NCBI GenBank assembly: GCA_937902995.1
Contig: CALEKY010000107.1
Coordinates: forward strand, 43,357 to 107,356
Origin: an uncultured Sinobacteraceae bacterium
Lineage (GTDB): Bacteria; Pseudomonadota; Gammaproteobacteria; Steroidobacterales; Steroidobacteraceae
Reading direction: 5' to 3'
Length of the DNA stretch: 64,000 nt
The notes beneath the pieces were generated by a model. The model ran no database searches. It saw only the letters and a list, made by a program, of their open reading frames with translations, and was not told where the DNA came from. The position numbers and the translations under genes are program-made. Shown here one piece after another: positions 7,654 through 15,562 of this stretch. The stretch's first letter is position 1, and each line of letters starts with the position of its first letter.

Positions 7654-9585
7654 TCAGCGCACGGGCGAAACGATCGGCAGCTCGACGAAGAATGTTGCGC
7701 CCTCGCCTTCGCGGCTTTCCGCGCGCACGCTTCCGTGCATGCGCTCGAGCGCCTTGCGCACGAGCGCGAGGCCGACACCGTTGCCGCGATACTGCTCTTC
7801 GCGATGCAGGCGGTGAAAGAGCTTGAAGATCTGCTCGTGATATTGCATGTCGAAGCCGATACCGTTGTCCTTGACCACGATCTGCACTCGCTCGTCGTGC
7901 TCGCGGGCCGAAATCGAGATGTGCGCCGAACGTTGCGTGCGCGTGAACTTGATTGCGTTCTGGAGCAGATTGCGCACGACGGTCGCCAGCGCCTCCGGAT
8001 CCGCTTCGAGCTGAACCGGCGGAACCTCCACGTGCAGCTCCACAGTCGAGGTACGCAAGCCGCATTCGACGAGCTCCCGTTCGATCAGCTCGTCCAACCG
8101 AACGGTCTGCAGACAAAAGGTACGCCGCTCGATTCGCAAGTACGCGAGCAGATCCTCGATCAGCGTGGTCATTTTCCAAGCGCCGCGACGAATGCGGGTG
8201 AGGTAGCTGATCGCCTGCTCGTCGGTGCCGTCGCGCATCGACTCGGCCAGCAACTGACCGAAGCCGTCGATTGCTCGCAACGGCGCCTTCAGGTCGTGCG
8301 CAACGGCATAGGCGAATCCTTCCAGCTCCTCGTAAGCGCCTTGCAGCTCCCGCGTGCGTTCGGAGGCGCGTTCTTCCAAATGAGCGTGCAGATCGCGCAC
8401 ACGCGCCTCGCTCTCCTGCAGCTCGAGGTTCGCCTGCCGCAGCAACTCGTTGGTCGTGCGCAGCTCGCGCGTCAATCGTTGCGACTCGTGTTGGATCCAA
8501 GCTTCGCGCGCGCCGAGAACCAATGCGAACAGCAGCATGAGCGCGGCCGCGAGTACGAGCACTCGTGTCGTGACGTAATCGGCAGTGGCAATGCCGACCC
8601 CAACCATGATCACGATCAACAATGCCGGGATCATGGCCTCGAACCGCCTTGCACGCGCCGTCCGAACGTCGCTCGCAACCCACGGCTCGAAAGCGGTTGC
8701 CCGCCGCAGCTGTGCGGCCAAACCGATCGCGAGGAACGTCACGGACCAGGTCGTGTTGGGCCAAGCATTGGGGCTGTAAGCCTGCAAGATCGCATCGTGC
8801 ACGGAGACGAAATTACCGACGGTGTGGATCATCGTGCCTGCCACAATGACCAGCATGGACACCCAACCCGTAGTCCATTGTCGTGTCCACAAGTAATAAA
8901 GCGCGGCGAATGCGGTCAGCGACACGAAGAAGGAATGTCCGAGCCCGATGATCAGATTCACGCTCGGAGACGTGCGCGCCACCGGCTCTAAGAACGCGAT
9001 GACGAGCGTCACGACGAAACAACAGCCGATCAGTCCGAGATTGCCGAGATGCTGCCACTTGAACCGAACGTCCCTCGGGCCGTCCGAGAGACTGCCGAGC
9101 GAGAGAAGCAGACAGACGGCGTAACCCAAGTAGAGCAACCGGCTGGCAAGCGGATAGCTCATGGGTCCCTCGACGAAAAACGCGTGGTAACTCCACACGA
9201 TCTGACCCAGGAACCAGCTGGTGCAACCGAGCGCGATACCGCGCCAGGCGCGACGCTGTCTGGCGGTCAACCCGGCATTGCGGGAAGTCAGCCATGACGA
9301 CAATGCGGCAGCCAGCGATGCGCTCAGCCAGGCAATATTGTGTATGACGAACGCGTTCTGCCGATCCGCAACGGCAAGAGCCGACACGTACAGCACGAAC
9401 GCGCCGACCCAGCCGACACTCGATCGGAGATACGTTTGCGTTGTTTCGCGGCTGCTCACGCGTGATTCCAAAACGGGATACACCGCAGTATGCCGGCGGT
9501 TCGGTGCCGAGCAAATGTCGTCGCTCGCTGGGAGGGCTGCTATCGTAACCCCGGATTGATTCGCCAAGGCGCTTTCATGAGACAC
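7654..9585 (-). CDS. Membrane-bound sensor histidine kinase
   Basis: The N-terminal half (about residues 50-350) contains eight or more hydrophobic spans and looks like an integral-membrane sensor of the MASE/7TM kind. A coiled-coil linker (about 360-415) follows. The HisKA domain has its phospho-acceptor in YAVAHDLKAPL (about H430), and the HATPase domain has NAIKF, DNGIGFD and GNGVGLAL. The kinase core resembles the bacteriophytochrome-type subfamily. The signal is unknown, and no response regulator is nearby. The annotated start is GTG 9585; later GTG or TTG codons are possible. The start overlaps the divergent thioesterase start by 9 nt. Confidence 0.87.
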   Translation of the reverse strand: MSHESALANQSGVTIAALPASDDICSAPNRRHTAVYPVLESRVSSRETTQTYLRSSVGWVGAFVLYVSALAVADRQNAFVIHNIAWLSASLAAALSSWLTSRNAGLTARQRRAWRGIALGCTSWFLGQIVWSYHAFFVEGPMSYPLASRLLYLGYAVCLLLSLGSLSDGPRDVRFKWQHLGNLGLIGCCFVVTLVIAFLEPVARTSPSVNLIIGLGHSFFVSLTAFAALYYLWTRQWTTGWVSMLVIVAGTMIHTVGNFVSVHDAILQAYSPNAWPNTTWSVTFLAIGLAAQLRRATAFEPWVASDVRTARARRFEAMIPALLIVIMVGVGIATADYVTTRVLVLAAALMLLFALVLGAREAWIQHESQRLTRELRTTNELLRQANLELQESEARVRDLHAHLEERASERTRELQGAYEELEGFAYAVAHDLKAPLRAIDGFGQLLAESMRDGTDEQAISYLTRIRRGAWKMTTLIEDLLAYLRIERRTFCLQTVRLDELIERELVECGLRTSTVELHVEVPPVQLEADPEALATVVRNLLQNAIKFTRTQRSAHISISAREHDERVQIVVKDNGIGFDMQYHEQIFKLFHRLHREEQYRGNGVGLALVRKALERMHGSVRAESREGEGATFFVELPIVSPVR

Positions 9586-10032
9586 GACCCGCGACGCTTA
9601 CAACTCGACCTGTACCCCTATCGCACCGAGATCACTCTGCGATTTGCCGATCTCGATGCGCAATCCCATGCGAACAACGTGCGGATCGCCGAGTACTACC
9701 AAGAAGCGCGGCTGGCGTTCATGCGGCATTTGACGCAAGACCTGGGCTACCAACGTTCGGCAGGCAGTCGAACGTGGGTCGCCCACCAATCGATCGACTA
9801 TCTGCTCGAAGTGATGTACCCGGGCACGGTGATCGTCGGCATCGGCGTCAGCCGGATCGGCACGACCTCATGGTCGTGCTCAATGGGCCTGTTCGCGGGC
9901 GGCCGCTGCGCCGGCCTGTCGACGACGGTTCTGGTGTACGGCCTCGAAGACAGGCCCGCGCCGATTCCGCAGAGCTATCGGACGCTTTTGGAACGTTTCA
10001 TTTTGCCGGCCGATCGTCCATCCGACTCGTGA
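9577..10032 (+). CDS. Acyl-CoA thioesterase, 4HBT hot-dog fold
   Basis: The 151-residue protein carries the hot-dog thioesterase signature near its N-terminus: RFADLDAQSHANNVRIAEYY, with the catalytic-type Asp in 'DLDAQSHANN' (compare 'D.D..GHVNN' in YbgC/FadM relatives). It should hydrolyse acyl-CoA thioesters in the cytoplasm. ATG 9577 is preferred over upstream in-frame starts because the family motif lies close to the N-terminus. Its stop TGA overlaps the GTG start of the VTT-domain gene (GTGA at 10029-10032), so the two are translationally coupled. Confidence 0.85.
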   Translation: MRHDPRRLQLDLYPYRTEITLRFADLDAQSHANNVRIAEYYQEARLAFMRHLTQDLGYQRSAGSRTWVAHQSIDYLLEVMYPGTVIVGIGVSRIGTTSWSCSMGLFAGGRCAGLSTTVLVYGLEDRPAPIPQSYRTLLERFILPADRPSDS

Positions 10033-10718
10033 TCGAGCAACCTGCCAAGCAACGCGCAGCACGGTGGCTGCTCGCGGCAATCGTTGCAGCCATCGGTATG
10101 GCGGCAGTGCTGTTGTGGCGCTATACGCCGCTCGCAGAGCTTGCCGATCCGGAGCGCATCGCCGCGTGGTTGAGCCGGGCGGGCGAGTCTGCATGGGCAC
10201 CCTTCGTCGCGATCGCCACATTCGTCGTCGGCGGTTTCATCGTGTTTCCCCTCACGCTGCTCATTGCCGCGACAGCAGTCGTCTTCGAGCCGCTGCTTGC
10301 ATTCGCCATCTCGCTCACCGGCTCGCTGGCCAATGCGCTCGCATTGTATGGAGTCGGACGCGGACTCATGCGCACGACCGTCATGCATGCCTTCGGCGAC
10401 CACGTCGAGCGTTTGCGGCATACGCTCGATCGCAGCGGCATCATTGCCGTTGCAACGGTTCGCCTCGTGCCGATCGCACCTTTCACGCTCGTGAATCTGG
10501 CGGCTGGATCTATCGAAGTTCGGCTGCGCGACTATGTCCTCGGCACCGCGCTCGGACTCATGCCCGGCACCATCGCTCTCACCGCCTTCGGTCACCAGCT
10601 GCGCGAAATCTTCGAGCAGCCCACCTTCGCAAACGTTGCGCTGCTGATAGCCGTCATCGTGGCGTGGATCGCCATTTCGCTGGCGGTACAGCGCTTCGTC
10701 GCGAAACGAGAGAACTAG
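10029..10718 (+). CDS. TVP38/TMEM64 (VTT-domain, DedA-like) membrane protein
   Basis: The 229-residue inner-membrane protein has about six hydrophobic spans. The VTT/SNARE-assoc core runs from FVVGGFIVFPLTLLIAAT through the GSLANALALYGVGRGL loop to VRLVPIAPFTLVNLAAGS. That last block contains the conserved R-x-x-P-x-x-P-F motif expected of the family. Relatives (DedA, TMEM64, TMEM41B) are linked to lipid scrambling or transport. Start GTG 10029 overlaps the upstream stop, which fixes it. The stop codon leads directly into a heptamer repeat tract. Confidence 0.85.
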   Translation: MIEQPAKQRAARWLLAAIVAAIGMAAVLLWRYTPLAELADPERIAAWLSRAGESAWAPFVAIATFVVGGFIVFPLTLLIAATAVVFEPLLAFAISLTGSLANALALYGVGRGLMRTTVMHAFGDHVERLRHTLDRSGIIAVATVRLVPIAPFTLVNLAAGSIEVRLRDYVLGTALGLMPGTIALTAFGHQLREIFEQPTFANVALLIAVIVAWIAISLAVQRFVAKREN

Positions 10719-10745
10719 GCTGAAGACTGTAGGCTGAGACTGAAA
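10715..10745. repeat. Heptamer tract, GCTGAAG/ACTGTAG type
   Basis: Degenerate 7-bp units (GCTGAAG, ACTGTAG, GCTGAGA, CTGAAAA) begin at the TVP38-family stop codon. They belong to the same sequence family as the arrays at 17797-17835, 17946-17989 and 40750-40787. Confidence 0.65.
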
Positions 10746-10833
10746 AAGGCGTGTTTCCGTGCGCGATTCTTTAGCCTGAGCCCTGTGCCCCAAACTCAAG
10801 CCTTCTCAGCACAATCCTCGCGTGCTGCTCTTT

Positions 10834-10868
10834 CCTGTTGTCTGTAGCCTGTCGCCTGTTACCTCTAG
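10834..10868. repeat. Heptamer array, CCTGTTG type, five units
   Basis: Five consecutive 7-bp units, CCTGTTG, TCTGTAG, CCTGTCG, CCTGTTA and CCTCTAG, lie in the 268-nt gap between the VTT-protein and hemerythrin genes. The same gap also holds a looser cctgag/ctcaag tract at about 10770-10810. No gene is seen in the gap. Confidence 0.75.
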
Positions 10869-10986
10869 CGAGCCCGTCCGACATTTGCGTACAGCCTTGG
10901 CCTCGCGACCGCGAGGAACCGCCTGCCGCGTCCTACGTTAGGAGTCGCATTGCATCGACAGTGCGGACGGATCGCAGAGGCAATCG

Positions 10987-11568
10987 ATGGCACAAGAGAT
11001 ACGCGACGGCGATGAGAGCCGCTCAACCACGGATGAAGTCGTCACGGATGCGCTGGGTTTGCTCAAGCGCGATCACCGACTGATCGACGAACTGTTCGCG
11101 GAGTTCATGCGGGCAGCTCCGCAACAGCTCGACCCTTTGGCGCGCAGAATCTGCAAACTGTTGCGCATCCATGCCCAGATCGAGGAAGAGCTGTTCTATC
11201 CGGCAGTCCGCCGGGCCTCGAGCGATCCGGAACTCGCCGACGCCGCGGAGCGGGATCACGCGCGCGCGAACGAACTGATCGTACGGATCGAGTCGATGAC
11301 ATCCGATCGCCCCGACTTCAACGATTCGATCGTGAAGCTCGCCCAGCAGACTCGCGCACACTTTGGCGAGGAGGAGGAACGTCTATTTCCGCAGCTGGCC
11401 GGGAAGATCGACCTAGTTGCCATCGGCATGGCGCTCGCAGAGCGGCGCGATACTTTGCTCGACGTGCTCGGCTTGCACAGCGACGACGAAGAAGGCGTCG
11501 CACAACAGCGCGCGTTGCTCGAAGAGGCGCGGCAGGCGAGAGAGGCGAGGAGAGCCCGTGATTCGTGA
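10987..11568 (+). CDS. Hemerythrin HHE-domain protein
   Basis: The 193-residue cytoplasmic protein has an HHE four-helix domain. Candidate di-iron ligands are H30 (KRDHRLID), H62 and E66 (IHAQIEEE), H91 (ERDHARA), and H125 and E129 (RAHFGEEE). Such proteins bind O2 or NO or act in oxidative/nitrosative stress and iron handling. A charged C-terminal tail (about 165-193) is helical and rich in E, R and A. The last codons and stop read GTGATTC GTGATTA, which is a heptamer repeat, so the array may have shaped the C-terminus. Confidence 0.88.
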   Translation: MAQEIRDGDESRSTTDEVVTDALGLLKRDHRLIDELFAEFMRAAPQQLDPLARRICKLLRIHAQIEEELFYPAVRRASSDPELADAAERDHARANELIVRIESMTSDRPDFNDSIVKLAQQTRAHFGEEEERLFPQLAGKIDLVAIGMALAERRDTLLDVLGLHSDDEEGVAQQRALLEEARQAREARRARDS

Positions 11569-11648
11569 TTACGAGCGTTGACGCTTTGCTTCCCGAGTCC
11601 GGTCCGGCGCTCTACTCAGAGTGGTGAGTAGTGATTGGTGAGTGGTAG
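11558..11648. repeat. Heptamer tracts GTGATTC (11558-11572) and GTGAGTA (11624-11648)
   Basis: Two short tracts with a 7-bp period lie around the hemerythrin gene end: GTGATTC-GTGATTA across the stop codon, then GTGAGTA, GTGATTG, GTGAGTG and a partial GTAGGG. Confidence 0.7.
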
Positions 11649-11660
11649 GGCAGCGCTGCT

Positions 11661-11779
11661 ACCCTTCCCTTTCCCATTTCCCCTTTCCCTTTTCCCTTCC
11701 TGAGTTGGTCACCCGAAGGTCCCCTTCCCTTCTTCCCTTCTTCCCTTCTTCCCTTCTTCCCTTCTTCCCTTCTTCCCTA
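11661..11779. repeat. Pyrimidine-rich tandem arrays, CCCTTTT-like (7 bp) then CCCTTCTT (8 bp)
   Basis: 11661-11701 is a degenerate TTCCCTT-type heptamer run. 11721-11779 is a nearly perfect tandem of the 8-bp unit CCCTTCTT, about seven copies. It ends exactly on the stop codon (11777-11779) of the minus-strand cytochrome gene. With the tracts at 11558 and 11624, this one gap holds at least three repeat families. Confidence 0.85.
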
Positions 11780-12256
11780 GTTCAGCCTCTGCAGCCCAAT
11801 CGCATATTGCATGTGACATTCGGTGCACACGATGTACATGTCGCCGCCTGCGGTGAACAGGGCATCGACATCTTTCGCTTCGGCCGCATCGAGCGCTTCC
11901 TTGGCCGCCTCCGTCAGCCGATGAGCGTGCTTGACCCAATCGTCGCGGTCGCGCAGCCGTCCCGGCGTCAACAGCAGATTGGCAGCTTCGGCAACGGTGG
12001 CCGCGGCATCGCGTACTGCCGTCCACTCCTCGTCCGTCTCGGGCTGCAAGCTTTCTTCGCCGGCCTCGGTATAAACGGTTCCGACGGCGTCCCAGACGAC
12101 GTCCGCGCTCGGCTCCATGATCCAATTCATGACCTGTTTCACGTCGGCCACTTCGCGAAACTCGACCGAAGCGGCAGAGTCAGCAGACACCTGAGGCGCT
12201 TCTGCCTTGCAGCCGCACAGCGCAACAGCGATCAGCACGATCGACAATCGATGCAT
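11777..12256 (-). CDS. Lipoprotein c-type cytochrome (C-terminal heme site)
   Basis: The 159-residue protein starts MHRLSIVLIAVALCGCKAE, with a lipobox ending at C16 (LCGC). The single heme motif CTECH is at about C144-C147-H148, near the C-terminus. The rest is helical. This layout fits class II cytochromes (c-prime/c556 family) with a four-helix bundle and C-terminal CxxCH. It should be an envelope electron carrier or gas binder. GGAG lies 6 nt before ATG 12256. It is transcribed toward the pyrimidine repeat array. Confidence 0.85.
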   Translation of the reverse strand: MHRLSIVLIAVALCGCKAEAPQVSADSAASVEFREVADVKQVMNWIMEPSADVVWDAVGTVYTEAGEESLQPETDEEWTAVRDAAATVAEAANLLLTPGRLRDRDDWVKHAHRLTEAAKEALDAAEAKDVDALFTAGGDMYIVCTECHMQYAIGLQRLN

Positions 12257-12550
12257 GGAAATCTCCGCTTTCGGCGACGCACGGCGCTATCGGTGCGAAC
12301 GTTCAGCAAGCTCCGCGCACGTGCAATCCGTGAAGTTTACCGTCGGTGCGCAGGATCGTGCGTTTCGCCGCAGTTTTTGCGCTGTTAGGCTTGACCATTC
12401 TCAACAGACCTGGGCACCGGCGATGAATAAAGATTCGCGACGGGTTCAGACCGTATCACCATCGCCTTGACGTTGGGCTGTCTCAGCACCTGAAATACGG
12501 TCGATTTGTTTCACTTTCATTCATCGTGCACGGCCCGGGGGAAAGTTGTA

Positions 12551-13420
12551 ATGCATAGCGTATCTGCGCGTCTGCTCTGTGCAGCAGCGGTAGCGATCCT
12601 GTCCACTTCTGTGGCAGTTGCTGCCGAGTCCACCGCAAACATTCCGCGTACCAAGGAGGGCAAGCCGGACTTCAACGGTATCTGGCAAGCGCTGAACTCC
12701 GCGAATTACGACCTGGAGCCTCACGCGGCCCGTGCCGCCATGGCCATGGTCCCGGGTCCGTTCGTGCCGATTCCTGCACCGCAGGTCGTCGCGCTGGGCG
12801 CCGTGGGCTCGGTGCCGGCTGGGCTCGGTGTCGTGGAAGGCGACACGATCCCGTACAAGCCCGAAGCGCTCGAGATCAAGAAGGAGAATCAGAAGCACTG
12901 GCTGGAGCGCGATCCCGAGATCAAGTGCTATCTGCCGGGCGTGCCGCGCGCGACGTACATGCCGTTCCCCTTCCAGATCTTCCAAAGCAAGGACTATATG
13001 TTCATTGCTTACGAGTACGCCGGCGCCACCCGCAACATCTACATGAAGGATCCGGGACCGCCGCCGGCCGATTCGTGGATGGGTCAATCGGTGGGCCGCT
13101 GGGAAGGCGACACGCTCGTCGTGGAAGTCACCGGCTTCAACGGCCAAACCTGGCTGGATCGCTCGGGTAACTGGCATACGGACGCTCTGAAAGTGACGGA
13201 GCGCTACCGCCTGATGGGCAAGGACCATATCTGGTACGAAGCGACCCTCGAGGATCCGAACGTCTACACGCGTCCGTGGAAGATCTCGATGCCTCTGTAC
13301 CGCCGCATCGAGCCGAACGCTCAGTTGCTGCAGTTCAAGTGCGTGGAGTTCGTCGAGGAGCTGATGTACGGCCACTTGCGCAAGAAGCCGACGCAGCCTC
13401 CCAAAGAGCCTGCAAAGTAA
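12551..13420 (+). CDS. Secreted protein of unknown function with N-terminal 'GKPDFNGIW' motif
   Basis: The 289-residue protein has a signal peptide (LLCAAAVAILSTSVAVAAES). The mature N-terminus carries RTKEGKPDFNGIWQAL, a motif shared by many uncharacterised secreted proteins of acidobacteria and some proteobacteria. It has two cysteines (near 131 and 265). It has aromatic-rich beta segments (GRWEGDTLVVEVTGFN, WYEATLEDP) but no catalytic motif I recognise. ATG 12551 follows a purine-rich GGGGGAAAG. The DUF6152 gene follows after 165 nt, and such genes are often neighbours, so a joint role in the envelope is likely but undefined. Confidence 0.75.
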   Translation: MHSVSARLLCAAAVAILSTSVAVAAESTANIPRTKEGKPDFNGIWQALNSANYDLEPHAARAAMAMVPGPFVPIPAPQVVALGAVGSVPAGLGVVEGDTIPYKPEALEIKKENQKHWLERDPEIKCYLPGVPRATYMPFPFQIFQSKDYMFIAYEYAGATRNIYMKDPGPPPADSWMGQSVGRWEGDTLVVEVTGFNGQTWLDRSGNWHTDALKVTERYRLMGKDHIWYEATLEDPNVYTRPWKISMPLYRRIEPNAQLLQFKCVEFVEELMYGHLRKKPTQPPKEPAK

Positions 13421-13440
13421 TGCCAAATAGGGAAAATTAA

Positions 13441-13452
13441 GGGGATATCCCC
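13441..13452. promoter_or_regulatory. 12-bp perfect palindrome between the secreted-protein and DUF6152 genes
   Basis: GGGGATATCCCC is a perfect 12-bp palindrome, 20 nt after the upstream stop and 134 nt before the DUF6152 start. It could be a protein-binding site or a weak hairpin; function unknown. Confidence 0.35.
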
Positions 13453-13585
13453 TGGAACTTCGCCGTAAAGCGGCCACTATGTGGCTCACGGCACAAGGGT
13501 AGCCGGCGAGCGCCGGTTGCCCGCAAGTTAAGATCGAGCTGCTAGCCGTGAACGCTGTGCGGCGCAAGAGCTAAGAGGTAGAGCA

Positions 13586-14029
13586 ATGAAGATGAAATTG
13601 TGGTTAGGGCTGGCTGTTGCGGGTGGCATCGCCGCGCTCGGCACAGCAACGACGATGGCGCATCACGCATTCGCCGCCGAATTCGATGCCAATCGGCCGG
13701 TCAATCTGCGCGGGAAAGTGACGCGCGTCGAGTGGATCAATCCGCATGCCTGGATTCACATCGACCACGTCAAGGAAGACGGCTCGACGGAGGCCTGGAT
13801 GGTGGAAGGCGGTACGCCGAACACTCTACTGCGCCGTGGAATCACCAAGGATTCGCTGAAGATCGGCACCGAAATCGTCGTGCGCGGCTATCAGTCGAAA
13901 GACGCGCTCTGCGTGCCGAAGTGCCGTGCGAACGGCCGCGACATCACGTTCCCGGACGGCCGCAAGCTGTTCATGGGGTCGTCGGGCACGGGTGCGCCGA
14001 AGGACGGTTCGGATCCCGACGAGCGTTGA
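13586..14029 (+). CDS. DUF6152 family exported protein
   Basis: The 147-residue protein has a signal peptide (WLGLAVAGGIAALGTATTMA). Immediately after it comes the family hallmark HHAFAAEFDANRPVNL, then RVEWINPHAWIHI. These are typical of DUF6152, a small beta-rich (OB-like) periplasmic domain of unknown function. Two cysteines (CVPKC, near 111 and 115) could pair or bind metal. ATG 13586 is preceded by AGAGGTAGAGCA. A strong terminator follows, so this closes the transcription unit. Confidence 0.85.
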   Translation: MKMKLWLGLAVAGGIAALGTATTMAHHAFAAEFDANRPVNLRGKVTRVEWINPHAWIHIDHVKEDGSTEAWMVEGGTPNTLLRRGITKDSLKIGTEIVVRGYQSKDALCVPKCRANGRDITFPDGRKLFMGSSGTGAPKDGSDPDER

Positions 14030-14066
14030 TCGAGTTCGGCGCCTTCCGGCGCCGCTGCCGAAAACG

Positions 14067-14099
14067 AAAACGCCCGCTCGATCGAGCGGGCGTTTTTTT
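14067..14099 (+). terminator. Strong intrinsic terminator after the DUF6152 gene
   Basis: CGCCCGCTCGATCGAGCGGGCG (14071-14092) is a fully self-complementary stem followed by seven T residues. It is preceded by an A-rich tract and so may also act on the convergent strand. Confidence 0.92.
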
Positions 14100-14168
14100 A
14101 TGTGTTACGGGCGACGGGCTACGGCCAGAGGTCGGCGCTCCGCAACTGGCGGTCGCTCGCGCCAGCTC

Positions 14169-14306
14169 TCAGCCGTACGCGAGCCGGAGCATCTCGATCA
14201 CGCCGAAGATCTGCGTGATCCAGTAAATGACAACTGCCAGCAGGATGCCGCCGGAAACGGCGATGGCGATCTTTTCCTGAGTGGTAGGCTTGCGTTCGGT
14301 ATTCAT
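14169..14306 (-). CDS. Small single-span membrane protein (45 aa)
   Basis: This short frame runs from ATG 14306 to TGA 14169. The predicted product begins MNTERKPTTQEKIAIAVSG and continues with a single hydrophobic span (about residues 13-37) ending in a short MLRLAYG tail. It is on the same strand as, and 13 nt downstream of, the DUF6644-like gene. That spacing, the charged N-terminus and clean hydrophobic span support a real small protein, perhaps a subunit of the DUF6644 membrane complex. No SD stands out. Confidence 0.55.
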   Translation of the reverse strand: MNTERKPTTQEKIAIAVSGGILLAVVIYWITQIFGVIEMLRLAYG

Positions 14307-14319
14307 AAAACTGACTCGC

Positions 14320-14796
14320 TTAGCCTGAGAATCCGATCCAGCGACCGGACGCCGCGACGAGGAACCACAAGGACATCGAAGCCAAGGCGACGAGCTTCAA
14401 GGTCATCGGATTGAGCTCGGCGTGATCCCTCTGCAAGAGCGGCGCACGCACGAAAAAAGCGAACAGGATGCCGGCGGCGAGCGCGGCCATTTTCACCCAG
14501 TAATAGAAGTTGTGATAGCACTTCACCGCAACGCCGGACAGCATGACGAAGCCCGTCACGAGCAGCACGATCAGGGAGATCTTGAAGTACTTGTGCGCAT
14601 TGTCCGTGACCGTCTTCGACGGCACGTCGGTGAGCACGACGTTGCACAGACGCAAGTCCGAGACGAGCACCGATCCGCCGAGCACCGCGAGCGCCATCAA
14701 GTGCACGGCCTCGATCGTTGCGAACGTCGCACCTTGATCCTTGACGAAGGCGCCGAGCGCCGAAGTTTCCAGCCAGGAAAAGAACGATTCGATCAT
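14320..14796 (-). CDS. DUF6644-like integral membrane protein
   Basis: The 158-residue protein has four hydrophobic spans. It opens with a helix holding TSALGAFVKDQGATFATIEAVHLMALA, which matches the 'E-x-x-H' first-helix pattern of DUF6644 membrane proteins. The DLRLCNVVLTDVPSK loop follows the first span. The conserved His (near 31) and other histidines could bind heme, as in cytochrome b561-like bundles, but this is inference. It lies 29 nt downstream of a longer paralogue and 13 nt upstream of a 45-aa membrane protein. Confidence 0.75.
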   Translation of the reverse strand: MIESFFSWLETSALGAFVKDQGATFATIEAVHLMALAVLGGSVLVSDLRLCNVVLTDVPSKTVTDNAHKYFKISLIVLLVTGFVMLSGVAVKCYHNFYYWVKMAALAAGILFAFFVRAPLLQRDHAELNPMTLKLVALASMSLWFLVAASGRWIGFSG

Positions 14797-14825
14797 GGAA
14801 TCTCCGCGAATCGATGCGCTTCAGC

Positions 14826-15401
14826 TCAATGATGGCCTGCAGCGGAGGCGATACAGCCGGCCGCCCAGTTCATGAACGCGGACATTTCCTTGCCGCAGTC
14901 GAACCAGTCGTACGCGATGAAGCGACCGCAAACGATGACGCCCGCCCACAAGCACAACGACGCCCCCGCCGCGTAACGCGCACGTTTCGGGGGGATCTTG
15001 TCGAGATCCCAGGTCTTGCCCGTCGCGGCGAGATACTTGTTGAAGGCGATCGCGTTGATGGCTGCAGCCACGAGCAGAATGAGCTTCAAACGGAACCACA
15101 CGCTTTGCGTCGTGCGGATCGGAATGGCGACGTAGAGCAGAATCCCGGTCACGATCATGATCGAGAAGCCGATCCACATCGGGCGATTGAGCCGCTCGGC
15201 GATACGCGTGGCGGGCACGTCCATCAGCCACCAGCCCAGCATGCGCAAATCGATCACGAACAGCATGCCGAGCGACAGCATCAGCGTCAGAACGTGAGTC
15301 GTCTCGATCCAGTTGTAGAGATAGAAGGATTCGTGAAGGCTCGAGCTGATGGACAAGGAGTCCACCCACTCGGCAAACCGCAAGGCCAATGAATTGAGCA
15401 C
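14826..15401 (-). CDS. DUF6644-like integral membrane protein, longer paralogue
   Basis: About 191 residues with four to five hydrophobic spans. The helix YLYNWIETTHVLTLMLSLG, followed by VIDLRMLGWWLMDVPATRI, parallels the E-x-x-H/DLRL pattern of the neighbouring gene, so the two are paralogues. I choose GTG 15401 because AAGGGAG and GAGG lie just upstream and the family N-terminus fits; an in-frame ATG at 15470 would add 23 atypical residues. It heads a minus-strand unit with the shorter paralogue and the 45-aa protein. Confidence 0.75.
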   Translation of the reverse strand: MLNSLALRFAEWVDSLSISSSLHESFYLYNWIETTHVLTLMLSLGMLFVIDLRMLGWWLMDVPATRIAERLNRPMWIGFSIMIVTGILLYVAIPIRTTQSVWFRLKLILLVAAAINAIAFNKYLAATGKTWDLDKIPPKRARYAAGASLCLWAGVIVCGRFIAYDWFDCGKEMSAFMNWAAGCIASAAGHH

Positions 15402-15562
15402 GCTCGCCTCTAGCTCCCTTGTGATCCCGCAATGGAACCTCGCCCACTCGTGGGGCGATTGGGGCCGCATTCTAGTGGTCCGAAGGCCCCCAGCTGGACA
15501 AGAAGTTTAAAGGGACGCGAGCGCGCAAAACGCTGCTGGTTGAGTCGGGTTATGTCTGAATG

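Noticed and set aside
9774..10028. N-terminal extension of the VTT-domain protein by 85 residues
   Set aside because: The extension lies inside the thioesterase gene in another frame and reads as an Arg-rich shadow. GTG 10029, overlapping the thioesterase stop, fits the family start better.
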